Source: Shewanella yunxiaonensis (lineage in GTDB: Bacteria; Pseudomonadota; Gammaproteobacteria; Enterobacterales; Shewanellaceae). Taken from it: a stretch of DNA of 64,000 nucleotides. This document shows, piece by piece, positions 49,458-58,395 of this stretch. The DNA is taken from assembly GCF_018223345.1 (NCBI RefSeq), contig NZ_CP073587.1:3036001-3100000 (forward strand), written 5' to 3'. Made by a program: the position numbers and the translations under genes. Position 1 is the stretch's first letter. The number at the start of each line of letters is the position of its first letter. Under the pieces are notes generated by a model that made no database searches, was not told where the DNA came from, and saw only the letters and a program-made list of their open reading frames with translations.

Positions 49458-49484
49458 AAAACAGGCTCTAACTGAGCCTGTTTT
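49458..49484. terminator. Terminator after S9 peptidase gene
   Basis: AAAACAGGCTC / GAGCCTGTTTT with a TAACT loop and an A7 tract on the left, which gives a T run on the minus strand, 24 bp past the stop. Confidence 0.92.
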
Positions 49485-49507
49485 CAATTGCCGTCCTGCT
49501 GAGGTGA

Positions 49508-51994
49508 CTATTTTTTTAAATCGGTCTCAAACAGTCGCAGAATACGGCGATACTCATCCAGCCAACTGGAAGGCTGGCGGAAGCCGTGATGTTCAACCGG
49601 ATAGTAAGCCATATCAAAGTGAGGATTTTCTAACTCGATAAGGTGCTGCACCATGCGCACACTGTCCTGGAAGAACACGTTATCATCTTCAATCCCCCCC
49701 AAAATCAACAGATGATTTTTCAGGCCTTGTGCGTGTTCAATCGGCGAACTACGACGGTAGGCAATCGGGTCATCGTCTGGGGTATTGAGAATATTCGAGG
49801 TGTAAGGGGCATTGTAATGAGCCCAATCTGCGACCGGGCGCAATGCCGCACCACACTGGAACAGATCCGGCGCGGTAAACAGTGACATGAACGTCAGGAA
49901 GCCACCGTAAGAACCGCCATAAGTGCCTACCCGTTGAGTATCAATGTTGGCATTTTTAGCCATCCAGGCAACGCCATCTTTCAGGTCTTCGACTTCCGGA
50001 TGCCCCATATTGCGATAGATTGCGGTACGCCAGTCACGGCCATACCCCTTAGAACCCCGGTAATCCATGTCCAGCACAACATAACCATGCTGAGTCAACA
50101 GATTATTAAACATGAATTCATGGTAGTAATCAGAGAAGCCGTAATGTACTTCCTGCAAATAGCCAGCGCCATGGTTAAAAATGACTGCCGGGTATTTATC
50201 GGCGCGCTTGGCATCAAAACCTTGCGGCAGATACAGTCTTGCATAGACCTTTCCAGCGCCATGTGACGATGGCACTTCAATGATCTGCGGTGCCTGCCAC
50301 GGATAATCGGCGAAGGCCTTACTGGTGTAGTGCGTCAGTTGTTTCAGCTCACCGCCAATCGGCTGCAGATACAGCTCATTGGGCTGAGTCAATGCTGACG
50401 CAGTCAACAGCAAAGTGTCGCCTTGGGGATTCAGTTGATAGTCAAGAGTACCGGTCCAGTGCGTCAGTTGTTCATCTTTACCATTTTGCAGATCCACCCG
50501 GTAAATATTGTACTTACCTGGGTGTCCCTTGTTGGCTTTGTAATAGATGTACTGGCTATCGGGACTAAGGGTGATATCACTCACCACAAATTTACCACTG
50601 GTCAGCGCTTTTTCTTTACCGGTTAACGGTTTCAGATACAGCTGTGAATAACCACTCTGCTCTGACAAGTAATACAGGGTGTCACTGCCCGGTAACCAGC
50701 CATATTGATTATGGTCATAGTTGATCCAGGCATCATCGTGTAAACGGTGCTGGGTCTGGAACTTACCTTTATTGAGATCCACCGTGGCAATCCAGCGATC
50801 CTTGTTATCGGTAGCTTCCAGCATCACCGCCACGGTGTCTTTTGTAGACTGCCATTGAATGGGGCTCTGATCCCACCCCCAATCTTCAATCAAGCGGATA
50901 TTACGAACTTTTTTCTCACTCTTGTAGGTAGTGCCTTGCGCTTTGGCATTTTCAGCTTTTACCGCTGCCAGCACATCTTCGTCATATCCGCTCAAGCCTT
51001 CCAGGGTCACATCTTGCTGTTGGTGTGACTGCAGATCCAACACCACAAAACGCTGCCCTGGTAACTTATCTTCGGCGACTCGGGCACGCACCGGGACTAA
51101 ACCTACATGGCCTTCAGGATCCAGATAGTTCGGCATCACATCGGCATCCGTGCGCCCTTTGTAGGTTTTATCTTGCAACACCAGGAACAGATAGCGAGCA
51201 TCGGGTGACACACTGAGTTCAATCAGTGCATCTTTTTCCCCCAAATAAAATGGCTTCGCCGCCATGGTGGGATCTTGTTGTTGTAACTGATCTTTGTACT
51301 GTTCCAGCGCTTTGGCATTGTCATGCTGCTTTGCCACAAACTTAATCAAGCGCTGATTCTGCTTTGCCAGGAAAGTGTCCGGCTCTTTCACCGCTTCAGG
51401 CGCTTTGGCAAACTGAATATCTGCCAGCTGTTCCACCATTCCAGAGTCCTGATGGATGCGGTACACCTTGCTGCCCTGCCAATACACCAGATCACCATCA
51501 TTCAGGAACCGCACCCCATCGATACTATCGTTTTGACGGGTTAGCTGTTCAATCTTGCCGCTGCTGAGCTGCTTAACAAACAGGTTGTTCTGATAAACAT
51601 AGGCTTTACGAGTTTTGTCCTGATTGAACACCCCTTCACGTTGGGAGGCCAAGTGCAACTCGTTGAGCTGCAGCTCGTTAGTCACGCCATCCGCGACACT
51701 AAGACGATAATAGTTACGGAGTGGCGAAGCGCTGGGCTGACGGAAAAACAATACCGACTTGCCATCATCGCTCCAGTAAGCCCCGTCGGCACTCACCCCC
51801 ATCCAATCGGGATCGGCCATGATCTGTTCTATCGTCAGAGGTTTATCTGCGGTAGGGGGAGCGACTAACGGCTGAGTGACCGCCGTGTGAGTCATCGTGG
51901 TTTGCTGAGCGGTGGTATTTTGTGTGGCCGCGCAGCCGCTAAGTACCGCCAGAGTCAAGGCGCTGAGCCCTATGTGACGCATGAGGGTTTTCAT
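49508..51994 (-). CDS. S9-family (DPP-IV-like) lipoprotein peptidase
   Basis: An 828-residue exported protein. The signal ends in a lipobox, VLSGC (Cys about 21), so it is lipid-anchored. A long N-terminal beta-propeller (about 50-550) precedes the alpha/beta hydrolase domain. The nucleophile is Ser in GGSYGGF, with Asp in GIEDDNVFF and His in VEHHGF completing the triad. The family cuts dipeptides (often after Pro or Ala) from peptide N-termini. I chose the ATG at 51994: an AAGGA site is 6 bases upstream, while the ATG 6 bases earlier abuts it. It probably works in peptide nutrition, a common trait in Shewanella. Confidence 0.9.
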   Translation of the reverse strand: MKTLMRHIGLSALTLAVLSGCAATQNTTAQQTTMTHTAVTQPLVAPPTADKPLTIEQIMADPDWMGVSADGAYWSDDGKSVLFFRQPSASPLRNYYRLSVADGVTNELQLNELHLASQREGVFNQDKTRKAYVYQNNLFVKQLSSGKIEQLTRQNDSIDGVRFLNDGDLVYWQGSKVYRIHQDSGMVEQLADIQFAKAPEAVKEPDTFLAKQNQRLIKFVAKQHDNAKALEQYKDQLQQQDPTMAAKPFYLGEKDALIELSVSPDARYLFLVLQDKTYKGRTDADVMPNYLDPEGHVGLVPVRARVAEDKLPGQRFVVLDLQSHQQQDVTLEGLSGYDEDVLAAVKAENAKAQGTTYKSEKKVRNIRLIEDWGWDQSPIQWQSTKDTVAVMLEATDNKDRWIATVDLNKGKFQTQHRLHDDAWINYDHNQYGWLPGSDTLYYLSEQSGYSQLYLKPLTGKEKALTSGKFVVSDITLSPDSQYIYYKANKGHPGKYNIYRVDLQNGKDEQLTHWTGTLDYQLNPQGDTLLLTASALTQPNELYLQPIGGELKQLTHYTSKAFADYPWQAPQIIEVPSSHGAGKVYARLYLPQGFDAKRADKYPAVIFNHGAGYLQEVHYGFSDYYHEFMFNNLLTQHGYVVLDMDYRGSKGYGRDWRTAIYRNMGHPEVEDLKDGVAWMAKNANIDTQRVGTYGGSYGGFLTFMSLFTAPDLFQCGAALRPVADWAHYNAPYTSNILNTPDDDPIAYRRSSPIEHAQGLKNHLLILGGIEDDNVFFQDSVRMVQHLIELENPHFDMAYYPVEHHGFRQPSSWLDEYRRILRLFETDLKK

Positions 51995-52121
51995 TCGCAT
52001 TCCTTTTTATTGTGTGATTCTCCGGTGCCAGAGCCCGGAACAGGACTTGTCAACGACGCCTGTTATATCACATTGCGTACAGCGAGTGCGGATTGGACGC
52101 CGGGAAACTTGTAAAGGCTTG

Positions 52122-52718
52122 TTAGCGAGTGGCGCTGGCGGCAGGTATTGATGCTTTCAAGAAATTGGCCAGCAATTCATGGCCCTGCTGACTCATGATC
52201 GATTCGGGATGAAACTGCACGCCAAATAGCGCTAGCGCGGGTTGGCTGATGGCCATGATTTCTCGGCCAAACTGCGGGTCATCGAACCACGCATCCAGCA
52301 CGAAATCTTCAGGCAAGGCTTCCACCAACAGTGAATGGTAACGGGTCACATTCAAGGGGTTCTGTAACCCGTGAAACAACCGCTCACCGCGATGCGAAAT
52401 CAACGAGGTTTTACCGTGCATCACTCGTTGTGCACGAATGACTTTGGCACCAAAAGCCTGAGCAATCGCCTGATGGCCCAAGCACACACCCAATATCGGA
52501 ATTTTCCCGGCTAGTTGTTCAATTAACGCCAACGAAATACCCGCGTCATCCGGGGTACAGGGGCCAGGAGAGATCACCAATCGCTCTGGCTGCAACGCCA
52601 ACACTTCTGCCACCGTCAACGCATCATTGCGATGTACCACAGGTGAAGTTCCCAGTTGCTGAAAATATTGCACCAAGTTGTAAGTGAAAGAGTCGTAGTT
52701 GTCGATAACCAGTAACAT
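52122..52718 (-). CDS. pabA: Glutamine amidotransferase component of aminodeoxychorismate/anthranilate synthase
   Basis: A 198-residue class I glutaminase. The nucleophile is Cys79 in [14 protein letters not shown], with His170 and Glu172 in QFHPES. The start [15 protein letters not shown] is the PabA/TrpG standard. It releases ammonia from glutamine for aminodeoxychorismate (folate) or anthranilate (tryptophan) synthesis. A lone gene next to the S9 peptidase and the ast cluster is the usual PabA arrangement in Shewanella. A 114-base in-frame extension upstream lacks family similarity. Confidence 0.93.
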   Translation of the reverse strand: MLLVIDNYDSFTYNLVQYFQQLGTSPVVHRNDALTVAEVLALQPERLVISPGPCTPDDAGISLALIEQLAGKIPILGVCLGHQAIAQAFGAKVIRAQRVMHGKTSLISHRGERLFHGLQNPLNVTRYHSLLVEALPEDFVLDAWFDDPQFGREIMAISQPALALFGVQFHPESIMSQQGHELLANFLKASIPAASATR

Positions 52719-52972
52719 GAACGGTAAATTCCCCTCTTTGTGCGGCGCGCATTTTATGGTATCGGTCGCGCATTTACCAGAAGGCAAAATTGACCAGCAT
52801 CCTAAGCCTCTATTGGGACTAGCAATAACCAATTAAGCTTAACATCCCAAGCCGCTATAGATAGCAGGACGTTAATGGCATCCACGATGTTAGCTACCGA
52901 TGATTCAACAATGTGAATGCAATCTGCTACAGTACCTAACAGTTGCGACATGCACATTTTTAAGGACAAAAA

Positions 52973-53542
52973 ATGAGTGCTTTGATCATGCTAATCATCG
53001 TAGTAGCCGCAGTAGTGTTGGCTATCATCGTTATCCACAACAGCATTATTGGTCGTTATAACGCTACCCAGAGAGCCTGGAGTGACGTCATCGCCCAGGA
53101 GCGTCAAAAGAATAAGATTTTGCCGTCGCTGGAGCAGGTCGCAGCACAATACAGTGAATATGAAAAAGGACTGCTGGAAAAAGTCACTGCATTACGCAGT
53201 GCATTGGCAGCTCTGTCGGCCGACACCATTGACACTAAAGGACTCGCCAAAGCCGAAAGTCACATGAGCGAAGTGGTTAAAGGATTGAACATTGCCGTCG
53301 AAGCCTACCCCGAACTGAAAGCCAGCGAACTCTTCAGCAAATTGATGCGAGAAATTACCGAACAGCAAGAAAATATTGGCGCAGCGGTACGCATCTTCAA
53401 TCGCAATGTTGAGTTGTTCAACAACGGTATTGAGGTGTTTCCCAACAATCTGGTCAACAGCACGTTTACTCATAAACATCGGCTGGATACCTTTGATGAC
53501 AGCGAAGCCGCCGCAGGTTTTGAATACAAGCCTAATTTCTGA
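52973..53542 (+). CDS. lemA: LemA family protein
   Basis: A 189-residue protein with an N-terminal transmembrane helix (about 3-24) followed by long helices. The segment N-A-T-Q-R-A-W-S-D-V-I-A-Q-E-R-Q-K-N-K-I-L-P-S-L and the A-Y-P-E-L-K-A-S-E-L-F element are typical of LemA. The N-out helical bundle is exposed at the membrane surface, and the function is unclear. It is followed after 58 bp by a membrane protein often paired with lemA. Confidence 0.93.
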   Translation: MSALIMLIIVVAAVVLAIIVIHNSIIGRYNATQRAWSDVIAQERQKNKILPSLEQVAAQYSEYEKGLLEKVTALRSALAALSADTIDTKGLAKAESHMSEVVKGLNIAVEAYPELKASELFSKLMREITEQQENIGAAVRIFNRNVELFNNGIEVFPNNLVNSTFTHKHRLDTFDDSEAAAGFEYKPNF

Positions 53543-53600
53543 TGACGCCGAGCCGGTAAGCTCACCTTTAGCCCATTGAAAGGATATCAATAGCGTTACT

Positions 53601-54662
53601 ATGGCGATTTCTAACAATAAACGAGTCGACCAGTTATTACGGGCCATGAAGCAGTCGCTGCCAGGTGTTAACGACGAGCACAGCCTTTATGATCTGTTAA
53701 AGCCCGCATTGAGTTTCAAAGGCCCCATCCGCTACAACAATCGTTGGCCCTGGCTGATGACTGTAGCCGGACTCGTTGTGTTAGCCATTCTGTGGTTGTT
53801 GGATAGCAGCAAGCTGACTGGACTGCCAGATTCATTGCTCAATGGTTTAAATTGGCTGCTCTCACCACTGTATCGCTTGCCATTAGGCCCGTGGTCCCCA
53901 TTTCTATTATTGACCGGTATTGGTGTCTGGCAATTGCTGTCTCGTTATCAGCGACTGCAAGGGCTCGCCGATGCGATATGGCGCAAAAACCTGTTGCTGG
54001 ATAATCAGCTTCAGGAAATTCCGTGCCAACCTGAAGCTAAAGCCCGCGAGTTTGCGCGCAGTTTTTATGAGTTTAATCGTGGCAATCACAAGCGCAGCAT
54101 AGACTGGTTATGCCAAGGCCACTACCAGGGAACAGAACATCAATTTGATTACCAGCTGTTCGATTTTCATTATGTGGACAAGCACACCACCACCACAACC
54201 GACAGCAAAGGCCGCAAACACACCCATACCACATACCGCCATTACCATCGGTATGGGGTGATTTTATCCTTTGGCTTTACTCAGGATCTCAACATTTTGG
54301 GTTACAGTAACAGCGGACAAACGGGCGTGAAATGGGAGCCAGCATCATTAGACTTTCGCAAGCAGTTCAAAGTGTTGGCTGGCTCAGAGATGATCGCATC
54401 AAAGTTTTTTAAACCCACAGTCGTGGAGCAGTTACAGCAATTAGGCCAGAAACTGCGTCAGACGAACCTAGAATTTAACCGCCAAGGCATACTGTGTCTT
54501 ACCGTTGCCGACAGCGATTTTGCCAATGTGCCACGGCCTGTGGGACTGGAAGATGCAGAAGCATTTCTCACCGTGCTTAAACAACAGACCAAACTTCCCA
54601 AACTGACATTGGCACTGCATTGCGTTCACCAGTTGATGGTGTACACCGACAGTAATTTCTAA
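53601..54662 (+). CDS. LemA-associated membrane protein (DUF3137-like)
   Basis: A 353-residue protein with two hydrophobic segments (about 48-66 and 97-115) and a large C-terminal domain. The C-terminal half includes a very unusual Thr/His-rich loop (H-T-T-T-T-T-D-S-K-G-R-K-H-T-H-T-T-Y-R-H-Y-H-R-Y, about 196-219). It resembles the DUF3137-type partners of LemA, but I am not certain of the family. ATG 53601 lacks a strong ribosome site. It probably works with LemA at the inner membrane. A terminator follows. Confidence 0.72.
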   Translation: MAISNNKRVDQLLRAMKQSLPGVNDEHSLYDLLKPALSFKGPIRYNNRWPWLMTVAGLVVLAILWLLDSSKLTGLPDSLLNGLNWLLSPLYRLPLGPWSPFLLLTGIGVWQLLSRYQRLQGLADAIWRKNLLLDNQLQEIPCQPEAKAREFARSFYEFNRGNHKRSIDWLCQGHYQGTEHQFDYQLFDFHYVDKHTTTTTDSKGRKHTHTTYRHYHRYGVILSFGFTQDLNILGYSNSGQTGVKWEPASLDFRKQFKVLAGSEMIASKFFKPTVVEQLQQLGQKLRQTNLEFNRQGILCLTVADSDFANVPRPVGLEDAEAFLTVLKQQTKLPKLTLALHCVHQLMVYTDSNF

Positions 54663-54669
54663 CCCGATT

Positions 54670-54697
54670 AAAAAACATAGCCGCAGCTGTGTTTTTT
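54670..54697. terminator. Bidirectional terminator, LemA operon and lipoprotein
   Basis: AAAAAACATAG / CTGTGTTTTTT arms with one mismatch, a 6-base loop and A/T tracts on both sides. Confidence 0.82.
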
Positions 54698-54711
54698 ACC
54701 GGTTAAACGCA

Positions 54712-55695
54712 TTAACCACCGTGGTGCCCTCCATTGCCCATACCACATACGTGAATAGTTGCCTGACCGCCACTCGGGCCACCATCAATGGTCACAGCGC
54801 CGGCATCCGCGAAAATAACGAATGGGCCGTCAGTAATGTCATCAGATGCTGGATAATCCAGATGCCCCAGACAGGTGTAGCCAATACGATAAGTGGCCTC
54901 CGGCAGATACCCTAATCCAAAATACCAGTTACCGTCGTCATCCTGCTTTAGCGGTGCCACGGCAATAGGAGCCACCATGCCAGTGGCTGGCGCATCGTAC
55001 ACGTCGGCCATTTGGCTGAGGCTGGTCACGGTATCAGGATAGAGATATGCCAAATGGGTAAACTCGCCCCCCGCGGGTGCCAACGCCGCATAAGTCGTTT
55101 CACAATCGGCAATCCACTGTGGGTCCATCTCACCGATCAAATGCCCCATATAGAGATTATCAACTGACCAGCTATAGTCGTAACTCAGGTTGTAGTTGTA
55201 ATCGTAGTCCCGATCCAGTCCCATATAGAGGCCAACTTCGAGCGTGTAGCTGTATTGATGGTTAGCACTGATATTGAAATTCATCAGTGGCAGTTTGCCA
55301 TCCTGCACTTGTAACGCATGACGTCCCTGCCCATCCTCCACATAGCAGCCGTTATTACCATCGCCCTGTATCACCGTCATGTAGACATTCTGATATTGTC
55401 CCTCACTCAGCGGTAAACCATTGACCACGGTAATACTGTCCGCCCCCTGATAATTCATCAGATTAAAATTCATCTCACCCAGAGCGTAGCGATGTTCAAT
55501 ACCATTACCATCGGTCATCACCAGTTCGCCAAGCTGTAGGCCCACAGCAGTAACCCCGGTCATAGGTGAGTCGGAGATTGCCACCGACAAGGTGCCGGTT
55601 GATTGTTGAGTATCTGTCGTCGTGTTATCACTGCCGCCACATGCTGCCAGCAACACACATGCCGACACCATTAACCCATGCCAATAAGTCATCAT
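54712..55695 (-). CDS. DUF4382-like secreted lipoprotein
   Basis: A 327-residue lipoprotein. The lipobox LAAC (Cys about 18) follows a short signal. The first domain (about 33-150), with T-G-T-L-S-V-A-I-S-D-S-P-M-T-G-V-T-A-V, resembles DUF4382, a beta-sandwich found in surface lipoproteins. A Tyr/Asp-rich stretch (Y-D-Y-N-Y-N-L-S-Y-D-Y-S-W, about 163-175) and a Gly/His-rich C-terminal end (G-N-G-G-H-H-G-G) are odd. I chose ATG 55695, with an AGGAAAAG ribosome site. The function is unknown. Confidence 0.8.
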   Translation of the reverse strand: MMTYWHGLMVSACVLLAACGGSDNTTTDTQQSTGTLSVAISDSPMTGVTAVGLQLGELVMTDGNGIEHRYALGEMNFNLMNYQGADSITVVNGLPLSEGQYQNVYMTVIQGDGNNGCYVEDGQGRHALQVQDGKLPLMNFNISANHQYSYTLEVGLYMGLDRDYDYNYNLSYDYSWSVDNLYMGHLIGEMDPQWIADCETTYAALAPAGGEFTHLAYLYPDTVTSLSQMADVYDAPATGMVAPIAVAPLKQDDDGNWYFGLGYLPEATYRIGYTCLGHLDYPASDDITDGPFVIFADAGAVTIDGGPSGGQATIHVCGMGNGGHHGG

Positions 55696-55716
55696 CTTTT
55701 CCTCTGCTGTGAGCAA

Positions 55717-55914
55717 TAATGCTTAACATAGTGCAATGGCAGAAGTTCAATTTGTTTATAAAATGAACAATTGATTTGTATCAATTTTGTTACAAATATC
55801 GTCAAGCGGCATGATTGCTAAATGAAAGGAACTGTCTTCAGAGCATTTACTCCATCGCCGAGGTACGAGTAATTGCACCTGACAACGACGGCAATGGTCG
55901 TTATGGGTATATCA
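55717..55914. other. Flank left of the insertion sequence
   Basis: About 200 bp between the lipoprotein gene and the insertion sequence, AT-rich near the lipoprotein start. It carried the original intergenic sequence before the IS entered. No ORF is seen. Confidence 0.5.
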
Positions 55915-55924
55915 CTATCAATGG
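55915..55924. repeat. Left copy of the 10-bp target-site duplication
   Basis: CTATCAATGG immediately precedes the left inverted repeat and is repeated exactly after the right one. Confidence 0.95.
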
Positions 55925-57173
55925 CAGGGCAAGATCACGAACATAATTTGAGCTATTAGACTGACATTCTCCCAAAGGGCTGGACGGTTCATACTGGCTG
56001 TGATCTTATACTCTCTTTTGTGGAGAGCCCTATGAACTCCGGTGCATTTCAACAGTTCTTTAGTACCTTAGAAGACCCTCGTCAGTCAGCCAAAGTCGAG
56101 CACCTATTCACTGATATTTTATTCCTCGTGGTTTGTGCCTCAATAGCTGGAGCACAAGGCTGGGAAGATATCGAAGATTTTGGCGATCTGCACTTTAACT
56201 GGTTTATCGAAAAAGGCCTGTTTAAGAATGGGTTACCTGTTCATGACACTATTGCTCGAGTCGTATCGAGAATAGATAGCGATCAGTTTCAGCATTGCTT
56301 TATCGACTGGATGAAGTCTGTTGTGGAGTTATCTGAAGGTCAGCTTATTGCGATAGATGGTAAACGGCTATGTGGTTCATATAATCGCCAGAATAGACTG
56401 TCAGCCATCCACATGGTAAATGCCTTCGCAACAGAAAATAATGTCGTGCTTGGGCAAGTTAAAACCGAAAGTAAGTCCAATGAAATTACCGCCATTCCCG
56501 CATTACTGGCGCTGTTGGATATTAAAGGTTGTCTGATATCGATAGATGCTATGGGATGTCAGACAGATATCGCTGAACAAATTATTGAGCGCGGTGGTGA
56601 TTATTTGCTTGCCGTAAAAGGTAATCAAAAAGCGCTGCACGATGCCGTTCGTAAAGTTCTTTCCAGCGAGATTAACGAAGAAGTGCTTTGCTTAGAGAAG
56701 CAGCACGGACGTAACGAAGCCAGAGCCTATTGTGTTATGGACGCAGGCAGCTTAGCCGACGCCTTCCCAGAATGGAAAGGGCTTAAAAGTATCGGTGTTG
56801 CGCTGAGCTATCGTCGAACGAAAAGCGGTAATGAATCCCTTGAGTACCGTTATTACATCAGTTCAGCCAAACTGAGCAAGGCCCGTTTTGCCAATGCGGT
56901 ACGCAGCCACTGGGCGGTTGAAAATAGCCTGCATTGGGTGCTGGACGCGTCGATGAAGGAAGACCAATGCCAAATATATAGAGGCAATGCGGCGGAGGTA
57001 TTGTCCGGAGCAAGGAAGATAGCATTGAATATGCTCCAAGCGGAAACAACTCGAAAAATCAGTATTCCACGCAAACAGAAGCGTGCACACGGTAGCACTG
57101 ATTATCTGGAGCAGGTACTAACAGCAGGTTTAAAGACGTTGGGTGATATTTAAGCATTCATGCTCTTACCCTG
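55925..57173 (+). mobile_element. Complete ISAs1-family insertion sequence (about 1249 bp)
   Basis: Terminal inverted repeats CAGGGCAAGATCACGAA (55925-55941) and TTCATGCTCTTACCCTG (57157-57173; CAGGGTAAGAGCATGAA on the other strand) match at 14 of 17 positions. A perfect 10-bp target duplication flanks them, and one intact transposase gene fills the inside. The perfect duplication and intact gene indicate a recent insertion and a potentially active copy. Confidence 0.95.
56032..57153 (+). CDS. ISAs1-family transposase
   Basis: A 373-residue DDE transposase. It starts with F-Q-Q-F-F-S-T-L-E-D-P-R-Q-S, the family N-terminal (DDE_Tnp_1-assoc) pattern. The catalytic acids are expected in I-A-I-D-G-K (Asp about 107), I-S-I-D-A-M-G-C-Q (Asp about 168) and H-W-A-V-E-N-S-L-H-W (Glu about 300). 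I chose ATG 56032, with a GGAG site 6 bases upstream. No frameshift or stop interrupts it, so the element may still move. Confidence 0.95.
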   Translation: MNSGAFQQFFSTLEDPRQSAKVEHLFTDILFLVVCASIAGAQGWEDIEDFGDLHFNWFIEKGLFKNGLPVHDTIARVVSRIDSDQFQHCFIDWMKSVVELSEGQLIAIDGKRLCGSYNRQNRLSAIHMVNAFATENNVVLGQVKTESKSNEITAIPALLALLDIKGCLISIDAMGCQTDIAEQIIERGGDYLLAVKGNQKALHDAVRKVLSSEINEEVLCLEKQHGRNEARAYCVMDAGSLADAFPEWKGLKSIGVALSYRRTKSGNESLEYRYYISSAKLSKARFANAVRSHWAVENSLHWVLDASMKEDQCQIYRGNAAEVLSGARKIALNMLQAETTRKISIPRKQKRAHGSTDYLEQVLTAGLKTLGDI

Positions 57174-57183
57174 CTATCAATGG
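57174..57183. repeat. Right copy of the target-site duplication
   Basis: CTATCAATGG is identical to the left copy. It includes the TGA stop of the neighbouring M48 gene (57177-57179), so the IS entered just downstream of that reading frame. Confidence 0.95.
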
Positions 57184-58079
57184 TGGAATGGATTATCAAC
57201 ATTGTCCGTACCCGTCTGGTACGGCCAACGTTGCTGCAACGCCAGTAAACGTTCAACTCGCTCCTTGGTTTCTGGATGGGTGCGTAACAGGGAAGGTACC
57301 GGCAGGGTGGCACCAGGCATGATCATACGTCGGAGCCAGCCCTGTTGCTGGCGTTCAATTTTACTCAGCGCACTGGCCAATCCTTGCGGATCACTGGTCA
57401 TTCGCACCGCGTTCAAATCCGCCTCATACTCACGCGTCCGCGACAGCGCTAACTGCGCTAGTGTGCTGATAGTTGGCGCTGCCAGTAATAACAAAATCGC
57501 CCACCAGTTAATGGTCGCCCAGCCAAACATGATGAGCGGCAGATTCAGCAATAGCAGCAATTGTCCCATCATTGACAGCAGCGAAGTACCACGGCTGAAC
57601 ATATCGGCCAGGCTCATCACTTGCAGATCATTACTGCGTACATGGCTGAGTTCATGAGCCAGCACTCCGGCTAATTCGCGCCATTGCAACTGCCGCAACG
57701 CTGCATCAGTAATGGCAATCAATGGCCGTTGCTGACTCCCCACCGCAAAGGCATTTATCAGGGGATTGGGTAATAGAAACAGTTGTGGCATTACCGGTAA
57801 CCCGGCAGTTTGCGCCAACTGCTGCACTAATTGCCATAGTGCGGGAAACTGCTGGGGCGACAGCGGCCTGGCATTGTACAGCCGCATCACCATCCAAGGT
57901 GAAACGGAACTGCGAAATAGCCACAGCATGACACCGGCCATCAGTAACAGCAGTAAACCGCTGCTACCGGCAAACAACCAGCCTAATAATGCCAAAAAAC
58001 CAGCCATGCCCGACAACAGCAATGCTGAATGCCAGAAATTGCGTCGGGCATGTTGCTGCCACCGCACCCGATCAATCAT
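57177..58079 (-). CDS. HtpX-like M48 membrane metalloprotease
   Basis: A 300-residue protein with two N-terminal helices (about 15-55) and further hydrophobic segments near 165-215. The zinc motif is HELSH (142-146), with the third ligand in REYEAD (about 222-227). This is the M48B (HtpX) plan, but context suggests a paralogue rather than htpX itself. The ATG at 58079 follows a GGAGG ribosome site and overlaps cbpM by 8 bases. It sits third in the cbpA-cbpM operon and probably degrades damaged membrane proteins. The stop lies inside the IS target duplication, so the protein is intact. Confidence 0.88.
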   Translation of the reverse strand: MIDRVRWQQHARRNFWHSALLLSGMAGFLALLGWLFAGSSGLLLLLMAGVMLWLFRSSVSPWMVMRLYNARPLSPQQFPALWQLVQQLAQTAGLPVMPQLFLLPNPLINAFAVGSQQRPLIAITDAALRQLQWRELAGVLAHELSHVRSNDLQVMSLADMFSRGTSLLSMMGQLLLLLNLPLIMFGWATINWWAILLLLAAPTISTLAQLALSRTREYEADLNAVRMTSDPQGLASALSKIERQQQGWLRRMIMPGATLPVPSLLRTHPETKERVERLLALQQRWPYQTGTDNVDNPFHH

Positions 58080-58395
58080 CCGCCCCCTCCAGGCGGCGAA
58101 TACGAGCACGTAATTGTTGCAGTTCATCCAACAGATCAAGCACTAACGCAACACCGGCAGTGTTTAAGCCTAAGTCCTGTTCCAACCGTCGCGCACGATG
58201 AATACGGGTGAGCGCGATGCCGCTGAAGCGCCAGTGTGTCGGGCGGTTACCGTGCGGCTCGACAATGCCATACTCCACCAGCTCAAACACCTGTTCAGGT
58301 GCCAAATGACAGGTTCGGCAGAGTTGTGCCAACGTCAATTTATAATGTTCATCCAGCACGTCTGCTGCATATAGTGTCAGCAAATCCTTACTCAT
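58072..58395 (-). CDS. cbpM: CbpM chaperone modulator
   Basis: A 107-residue MerR-like helical protein. The segment [12 protein letters not shown] and the [10 protein letters not shown] region are typical of CbpM. In E. coli CbpM binds the J-domain of CbpA and inhibits its co-chaperone and DNA-binding activity. ATG 58395 overlaps the cbpA stop by 4 bases (ATGA). Confidence 0.92.
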   Translation of the reverse strand: MSKDLLTLYAADVLDEHYKLTLAQLCRTCHLAPEQVFELVEYGIVEPHGNRPTHWRFSGIALTRIHRARRLEQDLGLNTAGVALVLDLLDELQQLRARIRRLEGADD

